A DNA stretch of 7,855 nucleotides from assembly GCA_964372275.1 (NCBI GenBank), contig CAYJRR010000172.1, positions 1 to 7,855 on the forward strand. The letters are read 5' to 3'. The stretch comes from CAYJRR01 sp964372275 [NCBI: uncultured bacterium]. GTDB lineage: Bacteria > CAYJRR01. Below the pieces are notes generated by a model. The model had not been told where the DNA came from and made no database searches. It saw only the letters and a program-made list of their open reading frames with translations. The translations under genes and the position numbers were made by a program. This document shows, piece after piece, positions 1 through 5,387 of the stretch (position 1 is the first letter of the stretch; each line of letters begins with the position of its first letter).

Positions 1-192
1 ACGCCGCGCCAGGTGGCGCTCCGTTTCCTGGTCCGGAACCCGCTCGTCTTCGCGATCCCCAAGTCGTCCGACCCCACCCACGTCGCCGAGAACGCCGCCG
101 CCGGCGACCTCCGCCTCACCGCCGACGACATTGCCCGCCTCGAGACGGCCTTCCCCCTCCGCCGGAAGCCCCGCGAGCTCCCCACGCTGTAA
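1..192 (+). CDS. Aldo/keto reductase, C-terminal fragment
   Basis: The window opens inside this gene; 63 residues and a TAA stop are visible. The frame reads TPRQVALRFLVRNPLVFAIP, then KSSDPTHVAENAAAGDLRL and TADDIARLETAF. This is the usual end of the aldo/keto reductase TIM barrel: the strand 'P-x-V-x-A-I-P-K-S', whose Lys-Ser contacts the NADPH 2'-phosphate in characterised family members, then the helix with the 'H-V-x-E-N' segment (family: R/x-x-x-x-E-N-x-x-A), and 'L-T-x-x-D/E-x-x-x-L' near the end. The family reduces aldehydes and ketones with NADPH in the cytoplasm. The substrate cannot be told from this fragment, and the catalytic Asp/Tyr/Lys/His residues lie outside the window. No terminator-like hairpin with a T-run is visible after the stop, so read-through toward the next gene is possible. 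Confidence 0.88.
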   Translation, partial: TPRQVALRFLVRNPLVFAIPKSSDPTHVAENAAAGDLRLTADDIARLETAFPLRRKPRELPTL

Positions 193-351
193 CAACGCCG
201 TCGAGTCCGATCTTCGGACATTGCCGACCGCTCCACCTGCAGCCAGGTTTGCAGAATCGCCTTCGCGCGCACCGCTCCATTGGAACTTGACGCGCGTTCG
301 TCGGCTGCAGATCGGCACATGCGCTGCAGCGCCCGCGCGTGTTGGCAACGC

Positions 352-358
352 AGGGGAA
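352..358 (+). promoter_or_regulatory. Ribosome binding site deciding the Uma2 start
   Basis: AGGGGAA lies six bases before ATG 365. It supports this start over the in-frame ATG at 131, which lies inside the aldo/keto reductase gene. A TTGACG hexamer at 287-292 could be a -35 element, but the sequence 17 bases downstream (GATCGG) is a poor -10, so I do not call a promoter here. Confidence 0.6.
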
Positions 359-364
359 ACCGTT

Positions 365-952
365 ATGCTCGACGTCGTGGAGAGCCCGTTCGTGGGGGAA
401 GTGCGACCGCGCCGCTGGACGAGGCGGGAGTACGCGCAGATGGTGGCCGCGGGGCTGCTCCGGGAAGAGGATCGGGTCGAGCTCATCGACGGGGAGGTCC
501 TCGTCATGAGCCCCGTCGGCGCGGAGCACGTACGGTGCACGATTCTGGTGGTGGAAGCGCTGCGGCGCGCATTCGGGGATCGGTTCACGATCGGGTGCCA
601 GTTCCCGCTCGCCGTCGGACCGCGCGACGAGCCGCAACCCGACGTCTACGTCGTCCCGGGGAGACCTCGGGAGCTCGCGCGAAAACGGAAGGATCATCCG
701 ACCTCGGCGCGCCTCGTCGTCGAAGTCGCCGACTCGTCGCTCCCGTTCGATCGAACGGTGAAGTCCAGGATCTACGCGCGAGCGCGCGTTCCCGACTACT
801 GGATCGTCGACCTGACGAGCCGGCGACTGGAGGTGCGTCGCGGCCCGGGCCGGGACGGATACCGCTCGACGACGATCTTGTCTGCCGACGCCGTCGTCCG
901 GCCGTTGGGCCGACCGCGCTCGAAGATCCGCGTGGCCGACCTGCTACCGTAG
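365..952 (+). CDS. Uma2 family (DUF820) PD-(D/E)XK nuclease-fold protein
   Basis: This 195-residue protein has the whole Uma2 pattern. Residues 16-26 (RRWTRREYAQM) and 37-50 (RVELIDGEVLVMSP) form the N-terminal part. His55 follows, as in the 'G-x-x-H' helix. Asp93 sits in QPDVYVV, Glu120 in LVVEVADSS, and Lys133 is followed by IYARARVPDYWIVDL (136-150). Asp93, Glu120 and Lys133 fit the PD-(D/E)XK metal site, so the fold looks intact. Length matches the family (about 180-210). Most Uma2 proteins have no experimental function; nuclease activity is inferred from fold. They are multicopy in cyanobacteria and other large-genome bacteria. The start is set by AGGGGAA at 352-358, six bases before ATG 365. 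The frame stays open upstream to 131, but that part overlaps the reductase and has no family character. It stands alone, with no partner or mobile-element gene beside it. Confidence 0.87.
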   Translation: MLDVVESPFVGEVRPRRWTRREYAQMVAAGLLREEDRVELIDGEVLVMSPVGAEHVRCTILVVEALRRAFGDRFTIGCQFPLAVGPRDEPQPDVYVVPGRPRELARKRKDHPTSARLVVEVADSSLPFDRTVKSRIYARARVPDYWIVDLTSRRLEVRRGPGRDGYRSTTILSADAVVRPLGRPRSKIRVADLLP

Positions 953-974
953 AGGCGGCGCGGTCGCGCGCATC

Positions 975-986
975 CCGCGGCCGCGG
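975..986. repeat. 12-base perfect palindrome in the Uma2/FG-GAP gap
   Basis: CCGCGGCCGCGG equals its own reverse complement. The same gap (953-1120) also has a 6-bp stem with a 4-base loop at 1067-1082 (GGCGGA/TCCGCC) and a 6-bp stem ACCCTT/AAGGGT at 1039-1060 enclosing the palindrome TTCCGGAA. None is followed by a T-run, so none looks like a classical intrinsic terminator. Palindromes arise easily at this GC content, and no binding protein is implied. Confidence 0.4.
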
Positions 987-1107
987 CCGGGGCCGCAAAC
1001 GCGACCGGGACCGATGCCGCGGCCACCGCCGAGGGAAGACCCTTCGATTCCGGAAAGGGTTGGAACGGCGGAGGATTCCGCCTCGGCCGGCCACGCGAGA
1101 ACGGCGG

Positions 1108-1113
1108 TAGAAT
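1108..1113 (+). promoter_or_regulatory. Putative -10 element (TAGAAT), near-leaderless start
   Basis: TAGAAT matches TATAAT at five of six positions and ends seven bases before ATG 1121, so transcription would be expected to begin at or next to the start codon. There is no good Shine-Dalgarno sequence upstream of this ATG, which agrees with a leaderless message. No convincing -35 is present (GGCCGG at 17-base spacing), so the call rests on the hexamer and its position. Confidence 0.4.
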
Positions 1114-1120
1114 CGTCCGG

Positions 1121-2974
1121 ATGCGGCCGATTCTTGCCCGCGGATCGCGCGCCGTGTTGCACGTCGCGCTCCTCGTGCTCCCGCCGGCGTCGGCGCTCTT
1201 GTTTGCCGGCGCCTGCACCGACGACTACATCTCGATCCGTACGCCGACGCCGATCCCGACCGAGGAGCCTCCGTCCGACAACGCCCGCCTCGCGAGCTTG
1301 ATCCTCTCCTCCCCGGCGGAGGCGATCAGCCCGACCTTCGATCCGGACGTCACGTCCTACGCCGCGAGCGTCGGCCTCTACGCCTCCACCGTCCGCGTCG
1401 TCGCCGCGACGGAGGACACCGCCGCGACGATCGCGATCGAAACCGCCCCCGTCCCCTCCGGCGAACCGACCGACCCGATCCCCCTCGCCCTCGGCCCGAC
1501 GACGATCTCGATCGTCGTGACCGCCGAAAGCGGCGCCACGAAGACCTACGTCCTGCAATTGAATCGCGCGTCGCAACTGGTGGCGATGCCGACGTATTTC
1601 AAGGCGTCGAATACGGATGCGGGGGATGCGTTCGGCTACTCGGTCGCGATCGATGGAGACACCCTCGTGATTGGAGCGCCAAACGAGGCGTCGGCGGCGA
1701 CGGGGGTGAATGGGGACCAGGGCGACAACAGCGCGGATGACGCCGGTGCCGCCTATGTTTTCGTGCGGGAAGCGGGAACTTGGACCCAGCAGGCCTACCT
1801 CAAGGCGTCGAACGCCGAAACGCTGGACCGTTTCGGATATCGCGTCGGCATCTCCGGCGACACCATCGTGGTGGCCACCCCCGGCGAGGACTCGAACGCC
1901 ACTGGTGTTGACGGCAATCAGGCGAACAACTCCGCGAACAACGGCGGTGCCGTCTACGTCTTCGTTCGAACGGCAGGTGCCTGGAGCCAACAGGCCTACT
2001 TGAAAGCCTCCAATACGGGCAGTGACGACACCTTCGGCGACAGCGTGGCGATTTCGGGCGACACGATTGTCGTCGGCGCCGGCGGCGAGGATTCCAACGC
2101 GACCTTCGTCAATGGCGACCAGACAAATAACGCGGCCAGCGTCGCCGGGGCCGCCTACGTCTTCGTGAGGAATGGAGCCGCTTGGGCCCAGCAGGCGTAC
2201 CTGAAGCCGACGAACACGGGAGTGGGCGACGCGTTCGGCATCGGTGTCGACGTCTCGGGAAACACGATCGTCATTGGCTCGGTGGGCGAGGACTCGAGCG
2301 CGACCGGTGTCAACGGAGCGCAAAACAACGAAGGCGCGCTCAACAGCGGCGCCGCGTATGTCTTCGTACGGAATGGAACGATCTGGACACAACAGGCCTA
2401 CTTGAAGGCCTCCAATGCGGCCGCCAATGACCAGTTTGGCGGGAGCGTATCAATCTCGGGCGACACCGTCGTCATCGGTGCCACCGCCGAAGACTCCGCC
2501 GCCACCGGAGTCAACGGCGATCAAACCGACAATTCAGAACTCAGCAGCGGCGCGGCCTACGTCTTCACCAGAACGGGAACGACGTGGAGCCAGCAGGCGT
2601 ACGTCAAGGCATCCAACGCACAGTACAGTGACTACTTCGGTTACAGCCTGGCAATACGAGGCGATCGGCTTGTGGTCGGCGCCAACAACGAACAGTCCAC
2701 TTCGACGGGCGTGAACGGTAATCAGTACGCCGACGTCGCAACGGGAAGCGGCGCCGCCTACCTATTCACCCGCACCGGGGGTGTTTGGAGCCAGGCGGCC
2801 TATCTGAAGGCTTCCAATACCGACCCAAATGATCTGTTCGGCACGAGCGTCGCGTTGTCCGAGGATGCCGTTCTCGTCTCTGCCACCGGCGAAGATTCTA
2901 GCGCAACAGGAATCGACGGTGATTCATCGAACAACTCCAACGAAGGCGCCGGTGCCGCGTACCTGTTTCAGTGA
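1121..2974 (+). CDS. Lipoprotein with cadherin-like beta-sandwich and seven FG-GAP repeats
   Basis: This is a 617-residue predicted lipoprotein. Residues 1-31 form a signal peptide with a basic start and a hydrophobic core, ending in FAGAC with Cys32 as the lipidation site. Residues 33-52 are a Pro/Thr-rich linker. Residues about 56-150 match the cadherin-like beta-sandwich family (PF12733): LASLILSS, then FDPDVTSYAASV, and the closing ATKTYVLQLNRA. Residue 159 to the end is seven FG-GAP_2-type repeats (PF14312 style). Each carries YLKASN, D-x-FG-x-S-V-x-I-S-GDT-(I/V)-V-(I/V)-G, then EDSxATGVNGDQ and GAAYVFVR. Such proteins usually fold as beta-propellers on the cell surface and are thought to bind ligands or partners; no enzymatic residues are seen. 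Asp3 of the mature protein does not follow directly on Cys (Cys-Thr-Asp-Asp), so outer-membrane sorting is plausible but unproven. It is convergent with the next gene, and its start has a TAGAAT element but no clear ribosome site. Confidence 0.88.
   Translation: MRPILARGSRAVLHVALLVLPPASALLFAGACTDDYISIRTPTPIPTEEPPSDNARLASLILSSPAEAISPTFDPDVTSYAASVGLYASTVRVVAATEDTAATIAIETAPVPSGEPTDPIPLALGPTTISIVVTAESGATKTYVLQLNRASQLVAMPTYFKASNTDAGDAFGYSVAIDGDTLVIGAPNEASAATGVNGDQGDNSADDAGAAYVFVREAGTWTQQAYLKASNAETLDRFGYRVGISGDTIVVATPGEDSNATGVDGNQANNSANNGGAVYVFVRTAGAWSQQAYLKASNTGSDDTFGDSVAISGDTIVVGAGGEDSNATFVNGDQTNNAASVAGAAYVFVRNGAAWAQQAYLKPTNTGVGDAFGIGVDVSGNTIVIGSVGEDSSATGVNGAQNNEGALNSGAAYVFVRNGTIWTQQAYLKASNAAANDQFGGSVSISGDTVVIGATAEDSAATGVNGDQTDNSELSSGAAYVFTRTGTTWSQQAYVKASNAQYSDYFGYSLAIRGDRLVVGANNEQSTSTGVNGNQYADVATGSGAAYLFTRTGGVWSQAAYLKASNTDPNDLFGTSVALSEDAVLVSATGEDSSATGIDGDSSNNSNEGAGAAYLFQ
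1595..2971 (+). repeat. Seven tandem 201-base (67-residue) FG-GAP coding repeats
   Basis: Units run 1595-1795, 1796-1996, 1997-2197, 2198-2398, 2399-2599, 2600-2800 and 2801-2971. Counting residues gives exactly 67 in each of the first six, with no indels, and 57 in the last, which stops after the strand AYLFQ. Protein similarity between units is high, but codons differ at many places, so these are not recent DNA copies. The shared frame is Y-L-K-A-S-N at the unit start, FG at positions 13-14, G-D-T at 21-23, E-D-S at 31-33, G-V-N-G-D-Q at 37-42 and A-Y-V-F at 53-56. Confidence 0.92.
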
Positions 2975-2990
2975 AACTAGAGCGTTCCCG

Positions 2991-3034
2991 AAAAAAAGAG
3001 GAAAGGGCCGGCCGCTCGTGGGAGCAGCCGGCCC
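2991..3034 (-). terminator. Intrinsic terminator of the Asp-rich lipoprotein gene
   Basis: GGGCCGGC at 3005-3012 pairs perfectly with GCCGGCCC at 3027-3034. Inside, after one C/A mismatch, GCTC (3014-3017) pairs with GAGC (3022-3025) around a GTGG loop. Read on the minus strand, the hairpin is followed by a T-rich run (complement of the A-rich 2991-3004), the classical Rho-independent form for the gene ending at 3062. On the plus strand the hairpin comes 30 bases after the FG-GAP stop but has no T-run behind it, so it would be a weaker stop in that direction. Confidence 0.85.
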
Positions 3035-3061
3035 CTGGTGCCTACGCTTGTGCTCGTGCAG

Positions 3062-4336
3062 CTACTCGATCGTCAGCCAGACGGTCACCGTCCCGGTGTC
3101 CTCGTCGGTGAAGGAGTCGAGCACCAGGTAGTGCGATTCCGTGCTGCCCGACGTGTTCTTGTAGACGAGCGTGTCGGTGTCGATCGGTCCGAAAATGTCC
3201 GCCGCTTTGGTGCAGGTCGGCGTCGCCGCACAGCTGGTGCCGGTGGTGCCGTTTCCGGTCAGATACAGCACCGCGTCCGCATCGTTCCCGGCCGCAGAGA
3301 CGGTCAGCTTCTGGCCGGCAGTAAGCGTCACCTTGTAGGTCACGTCCGGACCCGGACCCACCGTGCCCGGTTCGCCGGTCTCGAAGAAGTGCCAGTCCTG
3401 GCAGCTCGTGCCCTCGTCAGGATCGTAGTTATCGGCCTTGCCAGTCAGGTCGGCGGTGAAAACGAAGGTCGTCGGGGGCGTGGAGGTTGAAAACGTCGTC
3501 GCGGGACTGTTCTGACAGGCATCGTCACCGTTGTTCACCGCCGGGGTCCCATTGGTATCCAGCGTCAGCGTGTAGTTGTACCCGTCGTCCGCCCCCTTGA
3601 AGTCCAGTTCGCGGCCGGAGCCGAAGAACTGGAGGCCGGGGACGCCGGCGGGGACGATGACGGTGTCGAGTCCGAAGTAGCCGTCGATGAACGAGTCGTC
3701 GTAGATCTGCACGAACGGGATCGCGGCGGTGCTGGTGAAGGCCATCTTCACCATGCCGAAGCCGCTCCCCGTGACCGCGTAGCTGAAGTCGTCGAAGGCG
3801 CCCATCTGGGTCAGCTCGCCGTTGACCGGGGTGTTGGCCACCAGGACCGGTTCGAAGTCGAGCTCGGTGAAGGTCAGCGCGTCGCTGATCGTGTCGGAGA
3901 CGCTGCCGCGCTCCAGCCGGAGGTCGAACGTCGCCGGCGGGTAGTCGAGCGGGAACCGCACGCAGGGATAGTCGAAGGTCTCCGGATCGAACTCGCTGAA
4001 GACCACCGTCTCCGAATCGAGCCGGAACAGGAGTCCGTCGGTGTCGGTGGTGAACGGACCGATCTCGTCCTCGGTCTCGGTGTCGACCAGGAACAGCTCC
4101 ACCGCGTCGTTGATCCCGCCGTTGGCGTCGGTGATCTCCAGCCCGACGCACTCGCCGGCCAGGACGTCGCCGTCGCCCGACAGCGTGTAGTAGGCGGTGA
4201 TGCTGATGTCGAGCGGGTTGGTGGTGGTGCCGTCGTCGTCGTCGTCGTCGTCGCCGCTGCAGCCGAGCGTGACGGTCGCCAGCGGGAGGAGGGTCGCGCA
4301 GAGCACGGCCCAGGTCGAAAGCCACTTCTTCAACAT
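3062..4336 (-). CDS. Acidic lipoprotein with Asp7 linker and pre-peptidase-C-like end
   Basis: This is a 424-residue predicted secreted lipoprotein. Residues 1-25 are a signal peptide (MLKKWLSTWAVLCATLLPLA) ending TLGC, with Cys26 as the likely acylated residue; the -3 Thr is not the commonest lipobox residue. Ser follows Cys, which favours the outer membrane. Then come seven Asp (29-35) and a Thr/Gly linker. The rest is beta-rich and acidic, with six further cysteines (63, 125, 274, 312, 369, 375) that could pair. Residues about 328-424 (PGPDVTYKVTLTAGQKLTV, DADAVLYLTGN, then YLVLDSF) resemble the bacterial pre-peptidase C-terminal (PPC) domain, also common in non-protease secreted proteins. 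No catalytic motif is seen, so function is unknown. ATG 4336 is chosen for its signal peptide and an AAAGGAG site six bases upstream; the frame continues to 4450 but crosses another gene's terminator. It has its own promoter and terminator, so is probably monocistronic. Confidence 0.85.
   Translation of the reverse strand: MLKKWLSTWAVLCATLLPLATVTLGCSGDDDDDDDGTTTNPLDISITAYYTLSGDGDVLAGECVGLEITDANGGINDAVELFLVDTETEDEIGPFTTDTDGLLFRLDSETVVFSEFDPETFDYPCVRFPLDYPPATFDLRLERGSVSDTISDALTFTELDFEPVLVANTPVNGELTQMGAFDDFSYAVTGSGFGMVKMAFTSTAAIPFVQIYDDSFIDGYFGLDTVIVPAGVPGLQFFGSGRELDFKGADDGYNYTLTLDTNGTPAVNNGDDACQNSPATTFSTSTPPTTFVFTADLTGKADNYDPDEGTSCQDWHFFETGEPGTVGPGPDVTYKVTLTAGQKLTVSAAGNDADAVLYLTGNGTTGTSCAATPTCTKAADIFGPIDTDTLVYKNTSGSTESHYLVLDSFTDEDTGTVTVWLTIE
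4232..4252 (+). repeat. (GTC)7 trinucleotide tract encoding Asp7
   Basis: Seven perfect GTC units on the plus strand give GAC x7 on the coding (minus) strand, the Asp run three residues after the lipoprotein cysteine. Every codon is the same, so the tract is a true simple-sequence repeat. Changes in copy number would be in frame and would only alter tether length and charge. Confidence 0.9.
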
Positions 4337-4342
4337 GCTTGG

Positions 4343-4349
4343 CTCCTTT
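4343..4349 (-). promoter_or_regulatory. Ribosome binding site deciding the Asp-rich lipoprotein start
   Basis: Read on the minus strand this is AAAGGAG, six bases before ATG 4336. It is the strongest Shine-Dalgarno match in the window and it fixes the start at MLKKWL instead of the in-frame ATG at 4450. Confidence 0.8.
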
Positions 4350-4374
4350 GGTGCCACGTTTGAAAAGGTCGCGG

Positions 4375-4404
4375 ATGCTAGCCGGGCCGAGCGCCCGCTG
4401 TCAC
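4375..4404 (-). promoter_or_regulatory. Putative sigma70-like promoter of the Asp-rich lipoprotein gene
   Basis: On the minus strand GTGACA (4404-4399, five of six to TTGACA) is followed after 18 bases by TAGCAT (4380-4375, four of six to TATAAT). The predicted start near 4368 gives a leader of about 30 bases containing the AAAGGAG ribosome site. The element lies just after the terminator of the upstream TPR gene, as expected for a separate unit. Confidence 0.5.
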
Positions 4405-4416
4405 GCCGAAAGGTCG

Positions 4417-4445
4417 AAAAAAAACGCCCGTCCGCGCGGGCGTTT
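4417..4445 (-). terminator. Intrinsic terminator of the TPR gene
   Basis: AAACGCCCG (4422-4430) pairs with CGGGCGTTT (4437-4445), a perfect 9-bp stem with a 6-base loop. On the minus strand the stem runs directly into eight T (complement of A 4417-4424). This is a textbook Rho-independent terminator, about 80 bases after the TPR gene stop at 4523. Confidence 0.9.
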
Positions 4446-4522
4446 GGCACCGAAAACGGGAGGTGGGGCGGCCCCTCGACGGCCGACGGTCGGACCGCGG
4501 TGCGCGTCCCCGGCGGCCCGCT

Positions 4523-5182
4523 TCAGAGCTTGCGGGGCCGCCGGACGCTTCGGCGCTTGGTGGAACGTCCGCGGGCGCGTCCCTGTCCGGCGAGGCGCTC
4601 CACCTCCGACAGGTGGTGGAACTCCTCGAGCACCTCGCCGAAGAACGGCTCGTCCGGCGCCAGGCGCACGGCGCGCTCGAGCAGCGGGATCGCTTCGTCG
4701 TAGCGGGTGAACGCCCCCAACACCTGCGCGAGGTCCTTCAGGATGAACGGCTCGTTCGGGCGCGCGCGCGCCGCGGCGCGAAGCCGGCTGAGCGCCTCCT
4801 CCAGGCGCCCGTCCTCCGCCAGCGCCACGCCCAGACTGCGCAGGTACTCGGCGTCGCCCGGACGTCCTTCGAGCGCCAGCGCGAACTCGCGCACGGCATC
4901 GCCGTACTGTTCCGAATCGAGGTGGGCGTGGCCGAGGCAGTAGCGGACGCGGTCGTCCTCGCCGTCGATCTCCAGCGCGGCGCGGAAGTGGTGCACCGAC
5001 CGCGGATCCCCCTGCTCGAAGTAGTGGGCGGCGAGCGTCACGTGGGCGAACTTCACCGCCTCGTCGTCCCCGCGCGCGAAGCGGACCACCTTCTCCAGCA
5101 GCGGCACCGCCGACTCCGAGTCGCCGGCAAGGAGGTGCCCCCTCGCCTCTTCCAGCAGCCGGCTCTTGAGGTCGATGATCAT
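4523..5182 (-). CDS. TPR-repeat protein with a basic C-terminal tail
   Basis: This 219-residue protein is almost entirely tetratricopeptide repeats. Helix pairs fall at about residues 7-38 (divergent), 43-75, 76-109, 110-143 and 144-177, with the usual TPR residues, as in YDEAIPLLERAVRLAPDEP (161-179) and AEYLRSLGVALAEDGRLEEA (111-130). TPR domains bind other proteins and have no catalysis of their own. No signal peptide or membrane segment is visible, so it should be cytoplasmic. Residues 201-219 hold ten Arg/Lys in nineteen, ending RRPRKL, a tail that could touch nucleic acid or an acidic partner. ATG 5182 has a GAGG-type ribosome site about eight bases upstream. The frame is open to 5293, but that extension (Met-Arg-Lys-Lys...) has no TPR character and lies in the shared control region. 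Divergent from the 5388 lipoprotein gene. The partner is not predictable. Confidence 0.83.
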   Translation of the reverse strand: MIIDLKSRLLEEARGHLLAGDSESAVPLLEKVVRFARGDDEAVKFAHVTLAAHYFEQGDPRSVHHFRAALEIDGEDDRVRYCLGHAHLDSEQYGDAVREFALALEGRPGDAEYLRSLGVALAEDGRLEEALSRLRAAARARPNEPFILKDLAQVLGAFTRYDEAIPLLERAVRLAPDEPFFGEVLEEFHHLSEVERLAGQGRARGRSTKRRSVRRPRKL

Positions 5183-5231
5183 CGGCTCATCCTCGCGCCT
5201 GACGCTCCCCCCTTCGATGCCCTTCGATCCA

Positions 5232-5237
5232 AGGATA
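5232..5237 (-). promoter_or_regulatory. Possible -10 element for the TPR gene
   Basis: On the minus strand this reads TATCCT inside GGTATCCTTGG, four of six to TATAAT, and would give a leader of about 40 bases before ATG 5182. The -35 region at normal spacing (CCAAGC) is poor; a better hexamer, CTGCCA, is 20 bases away. This is a weak call. Confidence 0.25.
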
Positions 5238-5349
5238 CCGCAACCGTCCCTCCCGCTTGGCAGTGGAGATGCGACGGACCGCTTTTTTCGCACGTCGTCG
5301 CTACTTCACTTGACGGGACGACGAGCCGTTCTCCTCGCCCAGGAACCGA

Positions 5350-5378
5350 TTGCCAGGGCTGCGGTTTCACCTTATCGT
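5350..5378 (+). promoter_or_regulatory. Sigma70-like promoter of the lipoprotein/zincin operon
   Basis: TTGCCA (5350-5355, five of six to the -35 consensus), a 17-base spacer, then TATCGT (5373-5378, four of six to the -10 consensus). Transcription is predicted to start near 5385, three bases before the GTG start at 5388. The GAGGGA just before the GTG would be mostly missing from the message, which points to leaderless or near-leaderless initiation. Confidence 0.5.
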
Positions 5379-5387
5379 TGAGGGATC

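Noticed and set aside
230-330. Three CTGCAG sites (237-242, 305-310 and 324-329) as a repeat element
   Set aside because: They are only six to eight bases long, irregularly spaced and without a longer shared flank, so they are compatible with chance.
131-364. A longer N-terminus for the Uma2 protein starting at 131
   Set aside because: It would overlap the end of the aldo/keto reductase by about 60 bases. The extra 78 residues have no family similarity, whereas ATG 365 has a good ribosome site and gives the normal family length.
944-2392. A 482-codon open frame on the minus strand over the FG-GAP gene
   Set aside because: Its protein is Arg/Gly/Val-rich and low in complexity, and its apparent repeats mirror the plus-strand 201-base units. 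The plus strand has a signal peptide, a lipobox and two recognisable domains, so the antisense frame is a shadow.
1595-2971. The tandem repeats as a CRISPR array or DNA satellite
   Set aside because: The units are 201 bases long, stay in frame, diverge at synonymous positions and encode FG-GAP blades. There are no short identical repeats with unique spacers.
4337-4450. A longer N-terminus for the Asp-rich lipoprotein starting at 4450
   Set aside because: The extension crosses the TPR gene terminator and the likely promoter, and would place the signal peptide internally. ATG 4336 has the best ribosome site in the window.
5271-5301. GCGACG...CGTCGC dyad around a T6 run (5283-5288) as a terminator
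   Set aside because: The T-run lies in the loop rather than after the stem, the stem is only 6 bp with a 19-base loop, and no gene ends nearby on either strand.
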